Source: Streptomyces sp. Ag109_O5-10 (GTDB taxonomy: Bacteria > Actinomycetota > Actinomycetes > Streptomycetales > Streptomycetaceae). From it: 64,000 bases of DNA. Position numbers and translations under genes: made by a program. The stretch is taken from positions 9,330,051 through 9,394,050 of the forward strand of contig NZ_FNTQ01000001.1 in NCBI RefSeq assembly GCF_900105755.1, in the 5' to 3' direction. Positions 46,979 to 55,699 of the stretch are shown here, piece after piece. A model generated the notes under the pieces. The model searched no databases and was not told the origin of the DNA. It was given only the letters and a program-made list of their open reading frames with translations. Positions within the stretch are counted from its first letter, which is position 1. Every line of letters begins with the position of its first letter.

Positions 46979-46993
46979 ATGAAACACAAACCG
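46979..46993 (+). pseudogene. First five codons of a gene interrupted by IS insertion
   Basis: GAAGAAGGAGTGC is a perfect ribosome site before ATG-AAA-CAC-AAA-CCG (MKHKP), after which the terminal inverted repeat of the IS5-type element begins at 46994. The remainder of the gene is not seen immediately beyond the IS array. By position it was probably another member of the glycosidase cluster. Confidence 0.65.
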
Positions 46994-47040
46994 CTCTTAG
47001 ACACCGTTTCCTTTGGTGCTGCTGGGTCGTTGGGTGATTT

Positions 47041-47861
47041 GTGACAGACCTGGTTGAGCGGCTGGTTCCGGATGACTTGTGGGTGCTGTTCCGGCGAGTG
47101 GTGCCACCCATGGAGATCAAGCGTCCGCAGGGCGGTGGACGGCGTCGGGCGGGTGACCGCGAAACGCTGGCCGCCATCATCTTCGTAGCCAATTCAGGCT
47201 GTACGTGGCGGCAACTGCCGCCGGTCTTCGGCCCTGCATGGCCTACCGTCTACCGTCGCTTTGCCCAATGGAGTCGGGGGCGCGTCTGGGCCCGACTGCA
47301 TCGCGTCCTCCTCGACGAGCTCGGTGCCCGAGGCGACCTGGACTGGTCGCGGTGCGCGATCGACTCCGTCAGCCTGAGGGCGTCAAAAGGGGGCTACTGA
47401 CTGGACCGAATCCGACCGACCGTGGCAAGAGCGGATCGAAAATCCACCTGATCACCGACCGCAACGGCCTGCCCCTGTCGCTGGGCATCTCCGCCGCCAA
47501 CACCCACGACAGCCTTGGACTCAAGCCGCTCGTGTGTGGCATCCCGCCGATTCGCTCCCGGCGCGGACCACGTCGACGACGGCCGGCGAAACTGCATGCC
47601 GACAAGGGATACGACTACGACCACCTGCGCAAATGGCTCCGACAGCGGGGCATTCGTCACCGCATCGCCCGCAAAGGGATTGAGTCCTCACACAGGCTCG
47701 GTCGACACCGCTGGGTGGTCGAGCGCACGGTGTCCTGGCTGGCCGGATGCCGCCGCCTACACCGTCGCTACGAGCGCAAGGCCGAGCACTTCCTGGCCTT
47801 CGTAGGCATCGCCGCTGCCTTGATCAGCCACCGCAGGCTGGCACGCTCGCCGGCCGCCTAG
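47041..47861 (+). CDS. IS5-family transposase, two overlapping frames (programmed -1 shift)
   Basis: OrfA (47041-47400) has the IS5 N-domain (LVERLVPDDLWVLFRRVVPP, GCTWRQLPPVFGPAWPTVYR) and the first catalytic Asp in CAIDSVSLRAS. OrfB, read in the -1 frame and ending at 47861, has GPNPTDRGKSGSKIHLITDR, the second Asp in KLHADKGYD, and the Glu in RWVVERTVSWL. The overlap holds the slippery run AAAAGGGGG at about 47383-47391, where a -1 slip fuses the two into the usual single transposase of the IS427 group. It probably still functions. Confidence 0.88.
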
Positions 47862-48394
47862 GCGAGGGCTCTGGCCAGACGGCGATAGCCCAGCTCCTGC
47901 GCGCCCAGAACCTGACGAAGCCTATCAAGGCCGCCAGCCTCCAACTCTCGCTGAGCGTCGATCTGACAGGCCCGTTCGTAGGACATCAGGCTGCCGCCAG
48001 GGTCAATCTCAAGGCCGATCGAACCCGGCCACAGGGCTGCGGTGCTTCGAGCAAGGGAGTGGATCTCTGGCAAACCGTAATGCTCATCAGGTTGCTCAAG
48101 CGCCTGCAAGATTCGCCCCATCAGCATGAAGCCGGCCTGGGTGAATGGTGCGGCACGGTCCACCGAGTAGCTGCTCTGAGCAGCATCCAGGCCGGACCGA
48201 GCATGTTGCAGTACATCCTGATCGAGCGTCCGACCTGGTGCGCCCCGCAGACCGGCCCGTAGACCTGCATCGGCAAGGTAGTACGGGTCAGCGAGTCCAG
48301 CCCGCTCAGCGAGGATGTACAGGGCCCCTCCGATCCGCAGTCCAGTCGAGCATGCCAGCGCCCGCGCCGACGTGCTGTCCAAGTCTCCGTGCAT
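47858..48394 (-). CDS. Passenger gene of the IS5-type element, unknown function
   Basis: 178 residues starting MHGDLDSTSARALACSTGLR. Mostly helical, with RIGGALYILAERAGLADPYY, GAPGRTLDQDVLQHARSGLD and ERACQIDAQRELEAGGLDRL. No transposase, resistance, toxin or methylase motif is visible. It is convergent with the transposase (the stops overlap by four bases) and reads inward from the right terminal repeat, with GAGGTTGG before its ATG. An identical copy sits in the mirror-image element at 50066. Confidence 0.7.
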   Translation of the reverse strand: MHGDLDSTSARALACSTGLRIGGALYILAERAGLADPYYLADAGLRAGLRGAPGRTLDQDVLQHARSGLDAAQSSYSVDRAAPFTQAGFMLMGRILQALEQPDEHYGLPEIHSLARSTAALWPGSIGLEIDPGGSLMSYERACQIDAQRELEAGGLDRLRQVLGAQELGYRRLARALA

Positions 48395-48501
48395 GATCGG
48401 ACCAACCTCGCAGACATAGTGGATCAGGGCGGCCCCACCGTACTGCCACCATGAACCCGCACCCTGGCGTGACTACGGCCAAAGGAAACGGTGTCTTAGA
48501 G

Positions 48502-49958
48502 GCAATGCCGTTGCTTTATGGGTCGGCGGGTTTGGGTCGTTTGATGCGCACTGCTCGGGTTCCGGTGCGGGTGGGCTGGGGCCAGGTGTGGTGTTCGGCC
48601 CGTTTGAGGCGGTAGTTGGACATCTTGCGTTTGACGACGCGAGGCTGGCTGCGCAGGCGTCTGTGCGGCAGGAGTCGTTCCAGCAGGTCATGCTGGAGCA
48701 GGACGAGCGCTCTCACCAGCAGGTCAGGGGGAAAAACTGCCCGGCGTGACGGTCACGCTGCGCCGGGCAGAGCGCAAGGTCTCAGTGAAGGAGACCTGGT
48801 CGGGATCCAGACTCCGGGTGGCGGCGGTTCTCACCATCAGCTCGCGTAGCGCGTGGTGGACCAGCAGATGTGCCCAGATCTGCTGCAGGACACCTTCTGG
48901 TGTTTTGCTGCTGATCACCACGCGGGCTCCGCGTTGATGCGTCTTGAGCTCGGCGAAAACGGCTTCCGCCTCCCAGCGCTCCTGATACAGCGCGGCCAGC
49001 TGGCGGGCGGGATGGCGGCGGGCATCGAGCAGGCTGGTCACCAGCCGGTAGTCCTCGCCCGCGTGGCCGGTGCCGTTCAGCTGGTAGGCCAGCACCCGCA
49101 CCGTGACCGGGTCGGTGTGCGCGGGATCGGTGTGAGCGTGGATGCGGGAGAGCCAGGATCCGTCCCGCAGGATCCGGTCAACGGGCAGGACCCGGTTGGC
49201 CGGCACCCTCCATAACAGGTCGGCGCCGGTAGCGGTGAAGGCCCGCCACAACGGCACACCGAGGAACTCCCTGTCGGCCAGCACGAGTTGTCCCGGCCCG
49301 CAGGAGCGGGGCAGGCGGCTTACGAGGGTGACTTCCCCAGTGCGGCAGCCGGCCAGCTCGGCGTCCAGCACGAGGTGCGTGCCCACCTCGATCAAGCAGG
49401 CCATCCGTACTTGGGGAAAGGAACTCTTGTCGTGGCCGCGGCTGTTTCCGGGGCGGCCGAAGGCAGCCTCGTTGGCCGCGCTGTCGGCAACGTCCCAGCA
49501 GGTCCCGTCCACTGCCAGTAGCCGCAGCCCCCGCCAGAACGCCCCCGGAGTTCCCTCGGTGCCCATCGGTTTCGCGGTCGTGGTGAACAGGACCCGCAGC
49601 GGCTCGGGACCCAGCCGCTGACGGGCCCGGAACAGTGACGATTTCGCCGGAATGCGCCAGTCACCCAGCAGGCCCTGGCCACGCAGGCCCTCGACCAGAT
49701 GCCTCATCACGTCCAGATACGGCGCCGGCGAGAACAGGGCCAGCCCGAGCACGAAATACACCATCAGCCGGGCCGGCAGCAGGCGCCTGCGCTGTTCCGC
49801 ACGACCGCACGCGGCCACTGCACGATCCACCAGACCGGACGGGTACACCCAGGTCAGCAAACCCAAGCCTGATAACTCGCCGACATCCGCAGACACCCGA
49901 ACCACCCCCGGGAACACTGCACAACAGCGTACGCCCACGAGCTAACGCAACGGCATTG
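48502..49958 (-). mobile_element. IS4-family insertion sequence
   Basis: Bounded by GCAATGCCGTTGC and its reverse complement, exactly between the two inverted IS5-type copies. It encodes one transposase on the minus strand and has no passenger. Confidence 0.8.
48516..49938 (-). CDS. IS4-family transposase, split by a T5C5 frame change
   Basis: The N-terminal IS4 domain (VSADVGELSGLGLLTWVYPS; AKSSLFRARQRLG) is followed by the DDE core: LLAVDGTCWDVAD, QLVLADREFLGVP and the Y-R-E-K motif YQERWEAEAVFAELK. The first frame ends at 48724 with VTVTPGSFSP at a TTTTTCCCCC run. The natural C-terminus (DLLVRALVLLQHDLLERLLP to RIKRPKPADP) follows in the next frame to 48516. Either a programmed slip at the homopolymer restores the full product, or one base has been lost. 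All catalytic residues lie in the first frame. Confidence 0.85.
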
Positions 49959-50065
49959 CTCTTAGACACCGTTTCCTTTGGCCGTAGTCACGCCAGGGTG
50001 CGGGTTCATGGTGGCAGTACGGTGGGGCCGCCCTGATCCACTATGTCTGCGAGGTTGGTCCGATC

Positions 50066-50602
50066 ATGCACGGAGACTTGGACAGCACGTCGGCGCGGGC
50101 GCTGGCATGCTCGACTGGACTGCGGATCGGAGGGGCCCTGTACATCCTCGCTGAGCGGGCTGGACTCGCTGACCCGTACTACCTTGCCGATGCAGGTCTA
50201 CGGGCCGGTCTGCGGGGCGCACCAGGTCGGACGCTCGATCAGGATGTACTGCAACATGCTCGGTCCGGCCTGGATGCTGCTCAGAGCAGCTACTCGGTGG
50301 ACCGTGCCGCACCATTCACCCAGGCCGGCTTCATGCTGATGGGGCGAATCTTGCAGGCGCTTGAGCAACCTGATGAGCATTACGGTTTGCCAGAGATCCA
50401 CTCCCTTGCTCGAAGCACCGCAGCCCTGTGGCCGGGTTCGATCGGCCTTGAGATTGACCCTGGCGGCAGCCTGATGTCCTACGAACGGGCCTGTCAGATC
50501 GACGCTCAGCGAGAGTTGGAGGCTGGCGGCCTTGATAGGCTTCGTCAGGTTCTGGGCGCGCAGGAGCTGGGCTATCGCCGTCTGGCCAGAGCCCTCGCCT
50601 AG
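50066..50602 (+). CDS. Passenger gene of the IS5-type element, second copy
   Basis: Identical in sequence to the 178-residue product at 47858-48394; see there for its features. Its start is 107 bases inside the element's end next to the IS4 copy, so both passenger promoters face each other across the IS4 element's flanks. Confidence 0.7.
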   Translation: MHGDLDSTSARALACSTGLRIGGALYILAERAGLADPYYLADAGLRAGLRGAPGRTLDQDVLQHARSGLDAAQSSYSVDRAAPFTQAGFMLMGRILQALEQPDEHYGLPEIHSLARSTAALWPGSIGLEIDPGGSLMSYERACQIDAQRELEAGGLDRLRQVLGAQELGYRRLARALA

Positions 50603-51419
50603 GCGGCCGGCGAGCGTGCCAGCCTGCGGTGGCTGATCAAGGCAGCGGCGATGCCTACGAAGGCCAGGAAGTGCTCGGCCTTGCGCTCGTAGCGACGGTG
50701 TAGGCGGCGGCATCCGGCCAGCCAGGACACCGTGCGCTCGACCACCCAGCGGTGTCGACCGAGCCTGTGTGAGGACTCAATCCCTTTGCGGGCGATGCGG
50801 TGACGAATGCCCCGCTGTCGGAGCCATTTGCGCAGGTGGTCGTAGTCGTATCCCTTGTCGGCATGCAGTTTCGCCGGCCGTCGTCGACGTGGTCCGCGCC
50901 GGGAGCGAATCGGCGGGATGCCACACACGAGCGGCTTGAGTCCAAGGCTGTCGTGGGTGTTGGCGGCGGAGATGCCCAGCGACAGGGGCAGGCCGTTGCG
51001 GTCGGTGATCAGGTGGATTTTCGATCCGCTCTTGCCACGGTCGGTCGGATTCGGTCCAGTCAGTAGCCCCCTTTTGACGCCCTCAGGCTGACGGAGTCGA
51101 TCGCGCACCGCGACCAGTCCAGGTCGCCTCGGGCACCGAGCTCGTCGAGGAGGACGCGATGCAGTCGGGCCCAGACGCGCCCCCGACTCCATTGGGCAAA
51201 GCGACGGTAGACGGTAGGCCATGCAGGGCCGAAGACCGGCGGCAGTTGCCGCCACGTACAGCCTGAATTGGCTACGAAGATGATGGCGGCCAGCGTTTCG
51301 CGGTCACCCGCCCGACGCCGTCCACCGCCCTGCGGACGCTTGATCTCCATGGGTGGCACCACTCGCCGGAACAGCACCCACAAGTCATCCGGAACCAGCC
51401 GCTCAACCAGGTCTGTCAC
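50599..51419 (-). CDS. IS5-family transposase, second copy
   Basis: Mirror copy of the two-frame transposase at 47041-47861 (OrfA 51060-51419, OrfB ending 50599) with the same AAAAGGGGG overlap and catalytic triad. Identity of both copies implies a recent duplication or gene conversion. Confidence 0.88.
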
Positions 51420-51463
51420 AAATCACCCAACGACCCAGCAGCACCAAAGGAAACGGTGTCTTA

Positions 51464-52410
51464 GAGGGCATCTGATCTAGGTACTTGGTAGTTACGGATG
51501 TTTTTGTGACTGCTGGCATTGGTGGTCGTTGCACGGTGTGTGAGTGATCGTCGTCCGTACCGCAGTGATGTGTCCGATGCCCGCTGGGCCCTGATCGAGC
51601 CAGTCTTCACCGCCTGGCGGGCGAGACGGACTGGGCCCGGAACGGCAGCCCGGGTGCACGACCTGCGGGAGATCGTCAACGCGATCCTCTATGTCAACCG
51701 CACCGGCATCCCGTGGGAATACCTGCCTCACGACTTCCCGCCCTACAAGACCGTCTACGACTACTACGCCAAGTGGGAAGCCGACGGCACCACGCAACAG
51801 GTCCACGACCTGTTACGCGACAAGACCCGCCGAGCCCACGGCCGCAGCCCACAGCCGACCGCGGCCGTTGTCGACGCTCAAAGCGTGAAGACCTCGGCAA
51901 ACGTCGCCGAGACCAGCCAGGGCATCGACGCCGGCAAGAAGATCAAAGGGCGCAAGCGGCACCTCATCACAGACACACTCGGCCTGGTCCTCGCCGTACT
52001 CGTCACCGCCGCCTCCGTGCACGACACCACCGGCGGCAAGTTGCTCCTCGACGACCTGGCCGTGGCACATCCCAGTGTCTCCAAAGTCTGGGCGGACGGC
52101 GGCTACCAGAGCAGCATCTTCAATCACGGTGCCGGACTCGGTATCGACGTGGAGGTTGTGCAGCGGCCACGGGCCAAGGGTTTCGAGCCGCTGCCGAAGC
52201 GGTGGGTGATCGAGAGGACGTTTGGCTGGCTGATGCAGCACCGCCGCCTTGCCCGGGACTACGAAGCCCTACCGCAGAGGTCCCGAACAATGATCCACTG
52301 GGCGATGGCTAACAAAATGTCGCGCGAGCTGACCGGAGAATCCGCACCAACCTGGCGAATCGAAACGGACATCACACTCACAACGTCGTGAACATTGATC
52401 AGATGCCCTC
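51464..52410 (+). mobile_element. Second, different IS5-family element
   Basis: Ends are GAGGGCATCTGATC and its exact reverse complement. The left end abuts (shares three bases with) the right edge of the passenger-carrying copy 2. The right end lies inside an IS110 transposase gene. An orphan copy of the left end is found at 14630. Confidence 0.85.
51540..52391 (+). CDS. IS5-family transposase
   Basis: 283-residue single-frame transposase: VSDRRPYRSDVSDARWALIE (IS5 N-domain), ILYVNRTGIPWEYLPHDFPP, then the DDE set in AAVVDAQSVKTS, VSKVWADGGYQS and KRWVIERTFGWLMQHRRLAR. GTG at 51540 is the likeliest start; the frame is open to 51519. Intact and probably active. Confidence 0.9.
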   Translation: MSDRRPYRSDVSDARWALIEPVFTAWRARRTGPGTAARVHDLREIVNAILYVNRTGIPWEYLPHDFPPYKTVYDYYAKWEADGTTQQVHDLLRDKTRRAHGRSPQPTAAVVDAQSVKTSANVAETSQGIDAGKKIKGRKRHLITDTLGLVLAVLVTAASVHDTTGGKLLLDDLAVAHPSVSKVWADGGYQSSIFNHGAGLGIDVEVVQRPRAKGFEPLPKRWVIERTFGWLMQHRRLARDYEALPQRSRTMIHWAMANKMSRELTGESAPTWRIETDITLTTS

Positions 52411-53569
52411 TAAGACCGACGTCTCCGACGCCCGTTGGATCGCGCAGGTGGCCCAACACGGGCTGGTCTCGCCGTCGTTCGTGCCGCCACCGCGCATTCG
52501 CCGTCTTCGTGACCTCACCCGGCAGCGCACCAGCCTGGTCCGAGAGCGTTCTCGCGCGCTGAATCGGCTGGAGAAAGTGCTCGAGGACGCCGGCATCAAG
52601 ACCTCGCTCGTGCTGACCAAGACGCTGAGTATGTCGTCCCGCGCCATGTTCGAAGCACTCATTGCCGGTGAGCGTGACCCGGTGGTGCTGGCCGATCTGG
52701 CCGTCGGGAAGGCCCGGTCGAAGATGACGGATCTCCGCGAGGCCCTGACCGGCCGCTTCGAAGACCACCACGCCTTCTTGACGTCCCAGGCCCTGGCCCA
52801 CATCGACGCCATCGATGCGCAGATCGCCGCGTTCGATCAGCGCATCGATGCCGAGACCGCGCCTCTGCGCCGACAGCGCGATCTCCTGGTCACCATCCCC
52901 GGCGTCTCAACCCGCCTCGCACAGGTAGTGATCGCCGAGACGGGCGCCGACATGACACGCTTCTCCACTGCGGCCGCTCTGGCGAGCTGGAGTGGCGTGG
53001 CTCCTGGAAACAACCGGTCAGCGGGGCGGAGTTACTCAGGCGCCACGACGCACGGCAACGTCTGGCTGAAGGGTGCCCTTGGAGATGCTGCTGCCGGGCT
53101 GCTGCGCGTGCGAGAGAGCGTGATCGTCCTGCACGCGATGCGCTGGCCGGACGAAGTCCGCGACCCGTCAGAGCTGTACCCGCCGGCGACGGACGTCTCG
53201 GACGCGGAAGTCGACGAGGCCGTAGAGCTGATCGAGCGGATGGCCGTCGATCGTCTGGAGGGCCCGGATTTCGTCGACCACTACACCGAGGCGCTGGAGA
53301 AAGTGATCGAGGCCAAGCGGGAGGACCGCGAGCTGCCGGAGGCGCCGGAGCCGGAGAAGCCGCCGGGCAAGGTTCTCGACTTGATGGCGGCCTTGCAGGA
53401 GTCCGTGGAGAAGGCGAAGGCCTCGCGCGGCGAGGACACGGACACCGAGGCGCAGGTCCACGAGATTCCCGCGAAGAAACCCGCGGCGAAGGCCCCGGCG
53501 AAGAAGACGGTCGCGAAGAAGACGACCGCCAAGAAGGCGGCCGCCCGCAAACCACGCCGCAGCGCGTAG
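52388..53569 (+). CDS. Chimeric ORF: IS110 transposase core fused in frame to Ku C-terminus
   Basis: 393 codons. Residues about 8-240 are an IS110 transposase lacking its first ~110 residues: KTDVSDARWIAQVAQHGLV, DLTRQRTSLVRERSRALNRL, VTIPGVSTRLAQVVIAETGA and the C-terminal ASWSGVAPGNNRSAG. From about residue 243 (base 53113) the frame continues without interruption as the end of a Streptomyces Ku protein: RESVIVLHAMRWPDEVRDPS, GPDFVDHYTEALEKVIEAK, KVLDLMAALQESVEKAKAS and the Lys/Ala-rich DNA-binding tail. The Ku core ring is missing. The start (GTG 52388) comes from the adjoining IS5 element. Whether it is expressed is unknown; neither parental activity is expected. Confidence 0.88.
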   Translation: MNIDQMPSKTDVSDARWIAQVAQHGLVSPSFVPPPRIRRLRDLTRQRTSLVRERSRALNRLEKVLEDAGIKTSLVLTKTLSMSSRAMFEALIAGERDPVVLADLAVGKARSKMTDLREALTGRFEDHHAFLTSQALAHIDAIDAQIAAFDQRIDAETAPLRRQRDLLVTIPGVSTRLAQVVIAETGADMTRFSTAAALASWSGVAPGNNRSAGRSYSGATTHGNVWLKGALGDAAAGLLRVRESVIVLHAMRWPDEVRDPSELYPPATDVSDAEVDEAVELIERMAVDRLEGPDFVDHYTEALEKVIEAKREDRELPEAPEPEKPPGKVLDLMAALQESVEKAKASRGEDTDTEAQVHEIPAKKPAAKAPAKKTVAKKTTAKKAAARKPRRSA

Positions 53570-53876
53570 GTGCTGCGCGGCGGTCACGGGCGGGTGCGGA
53601 TGTATCGGACGGCCGGGCCCCATCCTGGCTCTACGCCTGCCATGTAACACTGACACAGCGGACTGCCGCCGCTTCCGTAACAGTGCGTCCTGCGCCGGCA
53701 TCCGGCGCACAAACCGACGCGGTCGCCGGGCAGACCAGTACGGAGGGGTCGGGCTCCCAGACCGGCGGCGGGGCGTGGCCGAGGACGCGATGTGTCGGTG
53801 TCGGTGTGGGCGTCGGTGTTGCCCGGTCGCGGCAAGCCGGGCCGGTCGGCACCGGTGCTGTCCAGGCAATCAGGCA
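53570..53876. other. Intergenic stretch with a Cys-rich minus-strand frame
   Basis: On the minus strand, the open frame ending at 53584 has a tail LCAGCRRRTHCYGSGGSPLC followed by QCYMAG. The C-x2-C-x5-C spacing suggests a small zinc-binding protein, but no start or ribosome site supports a gene. Confidence 0.35.
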
Positions 53877-54794
53877 TCAGTCGCGCCGTGAGGGCGGCCT
53901 TGTGGTCCGGGTCGTCGGGGCAGCCGGATCGTGCTCGGTGTCGTTGTCCTGGCTGGCGGCCCAGGAGGCGAGCAGGGTCAGGTTGTCGTGGGAGACCGTT
54001 CCCGGCTCGGCGGTGTAGGTGATCATGGTGAGGCCGGGTTCGGCGTTCGGTTGGAGGAGGTCGTAGCGCAGGTCGAGCATGCCCACGACCGGGTGCTGGA
54101 ACCTTTTCGTGCCTCTGACGCAGGCACGCACGTCGTGTCGGGCCCACAGCTGGCGGAAGGCGTCGCTGCGGGTGGACAGCTCGCCCACGAGATGGGTGAG
54201 CGGCTGTTCATGCGGAGTGGGGCCGGCGGCGGCGCGCAAGTGGGCGATGAAGTCGTCGGCGACCTCGTCCCAGTCGCGCCAGAACTGGCGGGCCTGAGGG
54301 TTGAGGAACGTGAACCGGGCGATGTTCGGCGCCTGGCGCGCGTCGGTGTGGAGCACGCTGTACAGAGCCCGGCCGAGGGGGTTGGTGGCGATCACATCGA
54401 GGGTGGGACTGCGCACCAGCGCTGCGACGCCGACGAGGGAGTCGAGGACGGTCTGCAGCTGCGGGGCGATCGCTGCAGGCGTGGTGCGACGGGAACGGGG
54501 TGCGGGGGACGGCCGGCCGGCGCGTGCCAGGTCGATGAGATGGGCCTGCTCGGCGGCATCCAGACGCAGCGCGCGGGCGATGGCCTGTAGGACGCTGTCG
54601 GAGGCACGGGTGAGCGCGCCGCGCTCCAGGCGGATGTAGTAGTCGATGCTGAGCCCGGCCAAGGCGGCGACCTCCTCGCGGCGCAGCCCGGGTACCCGCC
54701 GCTTCCTTCCGGTGACGGGCAGGCCGACTGACCTGGGGCTGATCCGTGCCCGGCGGGAGACCAGGAACTCCTGAATGTCACGGCGATGGTCCAT
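53877..54794 (-). CDS. XRE/MmyB-type transcriptional regulator
   Basis: 305 residues. The N-terminal helix-turn-helix (IQEFLVSRRARISPRSVGLP; GLRREEVAALAGLSIDYYIR LERG) is the typical actinobacterial form. The C-terminal MmyB-like ligand domain has SPTLDVIATNPLGRALYSVL and FRQLWARHDVRACVRGTKRF. Such regulators are nearly always divergent from an oxidoreductase they control; here the partner is the SDR at 55046. A C-terminal Thr/Arg-rich tail (PTTRTTRPPSRRD) is longer than usual. Confidence 0.9.
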   Translation of the reverse strand: MDHRRDIQEFLVSRRARISPRSVGLPVTGRKRRVPGLRREEVAALAGLSIDYYIRLERGALTRASDSVLQAIARALRLDAAEQAHLIDLARAGRPSPAPRSRRTTPAAIAPQLQTVLDSLVGVAALVRSPTLDVIATNPLGRALYSVLHTDARQAPNIARFTFLNPQARQFWRDWDEVADDFIAHLRAAAGPTPHEQPLTHLVGELSTRSDAFRQLWARHDVRACVRGTKRFQHPVVGMLDLRYDLLQPNAEPGLTMITYTAEPGTVSHDNLTLLASWAASQDNDTEHDPAAPTTRTTRPPSRRD

Positions 54795-55045
54795 GCACTC
54801 GACAATAGGTACGAGTAATGCGGATAGGGAGGGTTTGTCAGTACCCCCTATGGCAGGTCCTCCCGCAACGGCGTCGGCGGCGGCAACCTCGAAGCAGTGA
54901 TCGGCAGACCACCGCAGCCCCTGACGACATCGAGCTCCTGGGCACCGATTTCGCAGCTAACTCGCGCGACGCGTCAAAGAGAGTCGACGCCCAGGACCGC
55001 TGAGTGCGGTGGCAGGCCTCCGACCCCACCTAGGAAAGGATTGTC

Positions 55046-55699
55046 ATGACCCTCGGAACCGCAGTGATCGTCGGCGTAGGTCCAGGCATCGGCCTTGAGC
55101 TGACCCGGGCATTCGCCAATGCCGGACACCCGGTCGCCATGCTCGCCCGCAACAAGACGAAGATGGACACCTACGCTGCCGAGCTTGCCTCCACCGGCCA
55201 GGACGTTCGCGGCTACGCCACGGATGTCGCGGACGCCGGCAACCTGCGCTCCGCGATCCACTCCGCGATCACGGACTTGGGTGCGCCCGACGTGCTCATC
55301 TACAGCGTGGCGGTGCTCGACAGCGACTCGCCCCTCGGCGGTGACGACCAGAAGTGGGTCGCCAATATGGCCATCGATGTCCTGGGCGCCAGGGTCGCGG
55401 CCGACGCCGTGCTGCCGGAACTGCGCGACGGCCGCGGCACCCTGCTGTTCGCGGGCGGCGGGTACGCTCTGCATCCCTCGAAGAAGTATTCGTCCTTGTC
55501 CGTTGGTAAGGCCGCGCTGCGCGCGTACGTGCAGTTGCTCCATGAGGAGCTGGCCGGGACGGGCGTGCACGCAACCAGTATCACGATCACGAAGACGATC
55601 GGCAGCGAACCGCGCTTTGAGCCGGCGACGCTGGCACAGGCCTATCTCGCGCTGACCAAGCAGCCCGAGAGCGAATGGCAGCACGAACTGGTCTACTGA
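55046..55699 (+). CDS. SDR-family protein lacking the usual catalytic Tyr
   Basis: 217-residue Rossmann protein. The cofactor loop is VIVGVGPGIGLELTRAFANA, with DVLIYSVAVLDSDSP in place of the NNAG strand. The expected Y-x3-K is S-L-S-V-G-K (in KKYSSLSVGKAAL), with Leu at the Tyr position and a Tyr three residues earlier. Short SDR-like proteins with this SVGKA/SAGKA motif are common in actinobacteria and may be atypical reductases. AAAGGA precedes the ATG. Divergent from the XRE/MmyB regulator. Confidence 0.85.
   Translation: MTLGTAVIVGVGPGIGLELTRAFANAGHPVAMLARNKTKMDTYAAELASTGQDVRGYATDVADAGNLRSAIHSAITDLGAPDVLIYSVAVLDSDSPLGGDDQKWVANMAIDVLGARVAADAVLPELRDGRGTLLFAGGGYALHPSKKYSSLSVGKAALRAYVQLLHEELAGTGVHATSITITKTIGSEPRFEPATLAQAYLALTKQPESEWQHELVY

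Larger units (their letters stand above)
46994..48501 (+). mobile_element. IS5-type element with passenger gene, copy 1 (1508 bp)
   Basis: The two ends are a perfect 23-base terminal inverted repeat starting CTCTTAGACACCGTTTCC. Inside are a two-frame transposase (plus strand) and a 178-codon passenger gene (minus strand). Copy 2 at 49959-51466 is its mirror image: coordinate x here corresponds to 98460-x there, and all encoded proteins are identical. This is nearly twice the size of a usual IS5 element. Confidence 0.9.
49959..51466 (-). mobile_element. IS5-type element with passenger gene, copy 2 (inverted)
   Basis: Exact mirror of copy 1, with the same terminal repeats. Together with copy 1 and the IS4 element it forms a composite-transposon-like array of about 4.5 kb with perfect 1.5-kb inverted arms. 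Confidence 0.9.
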
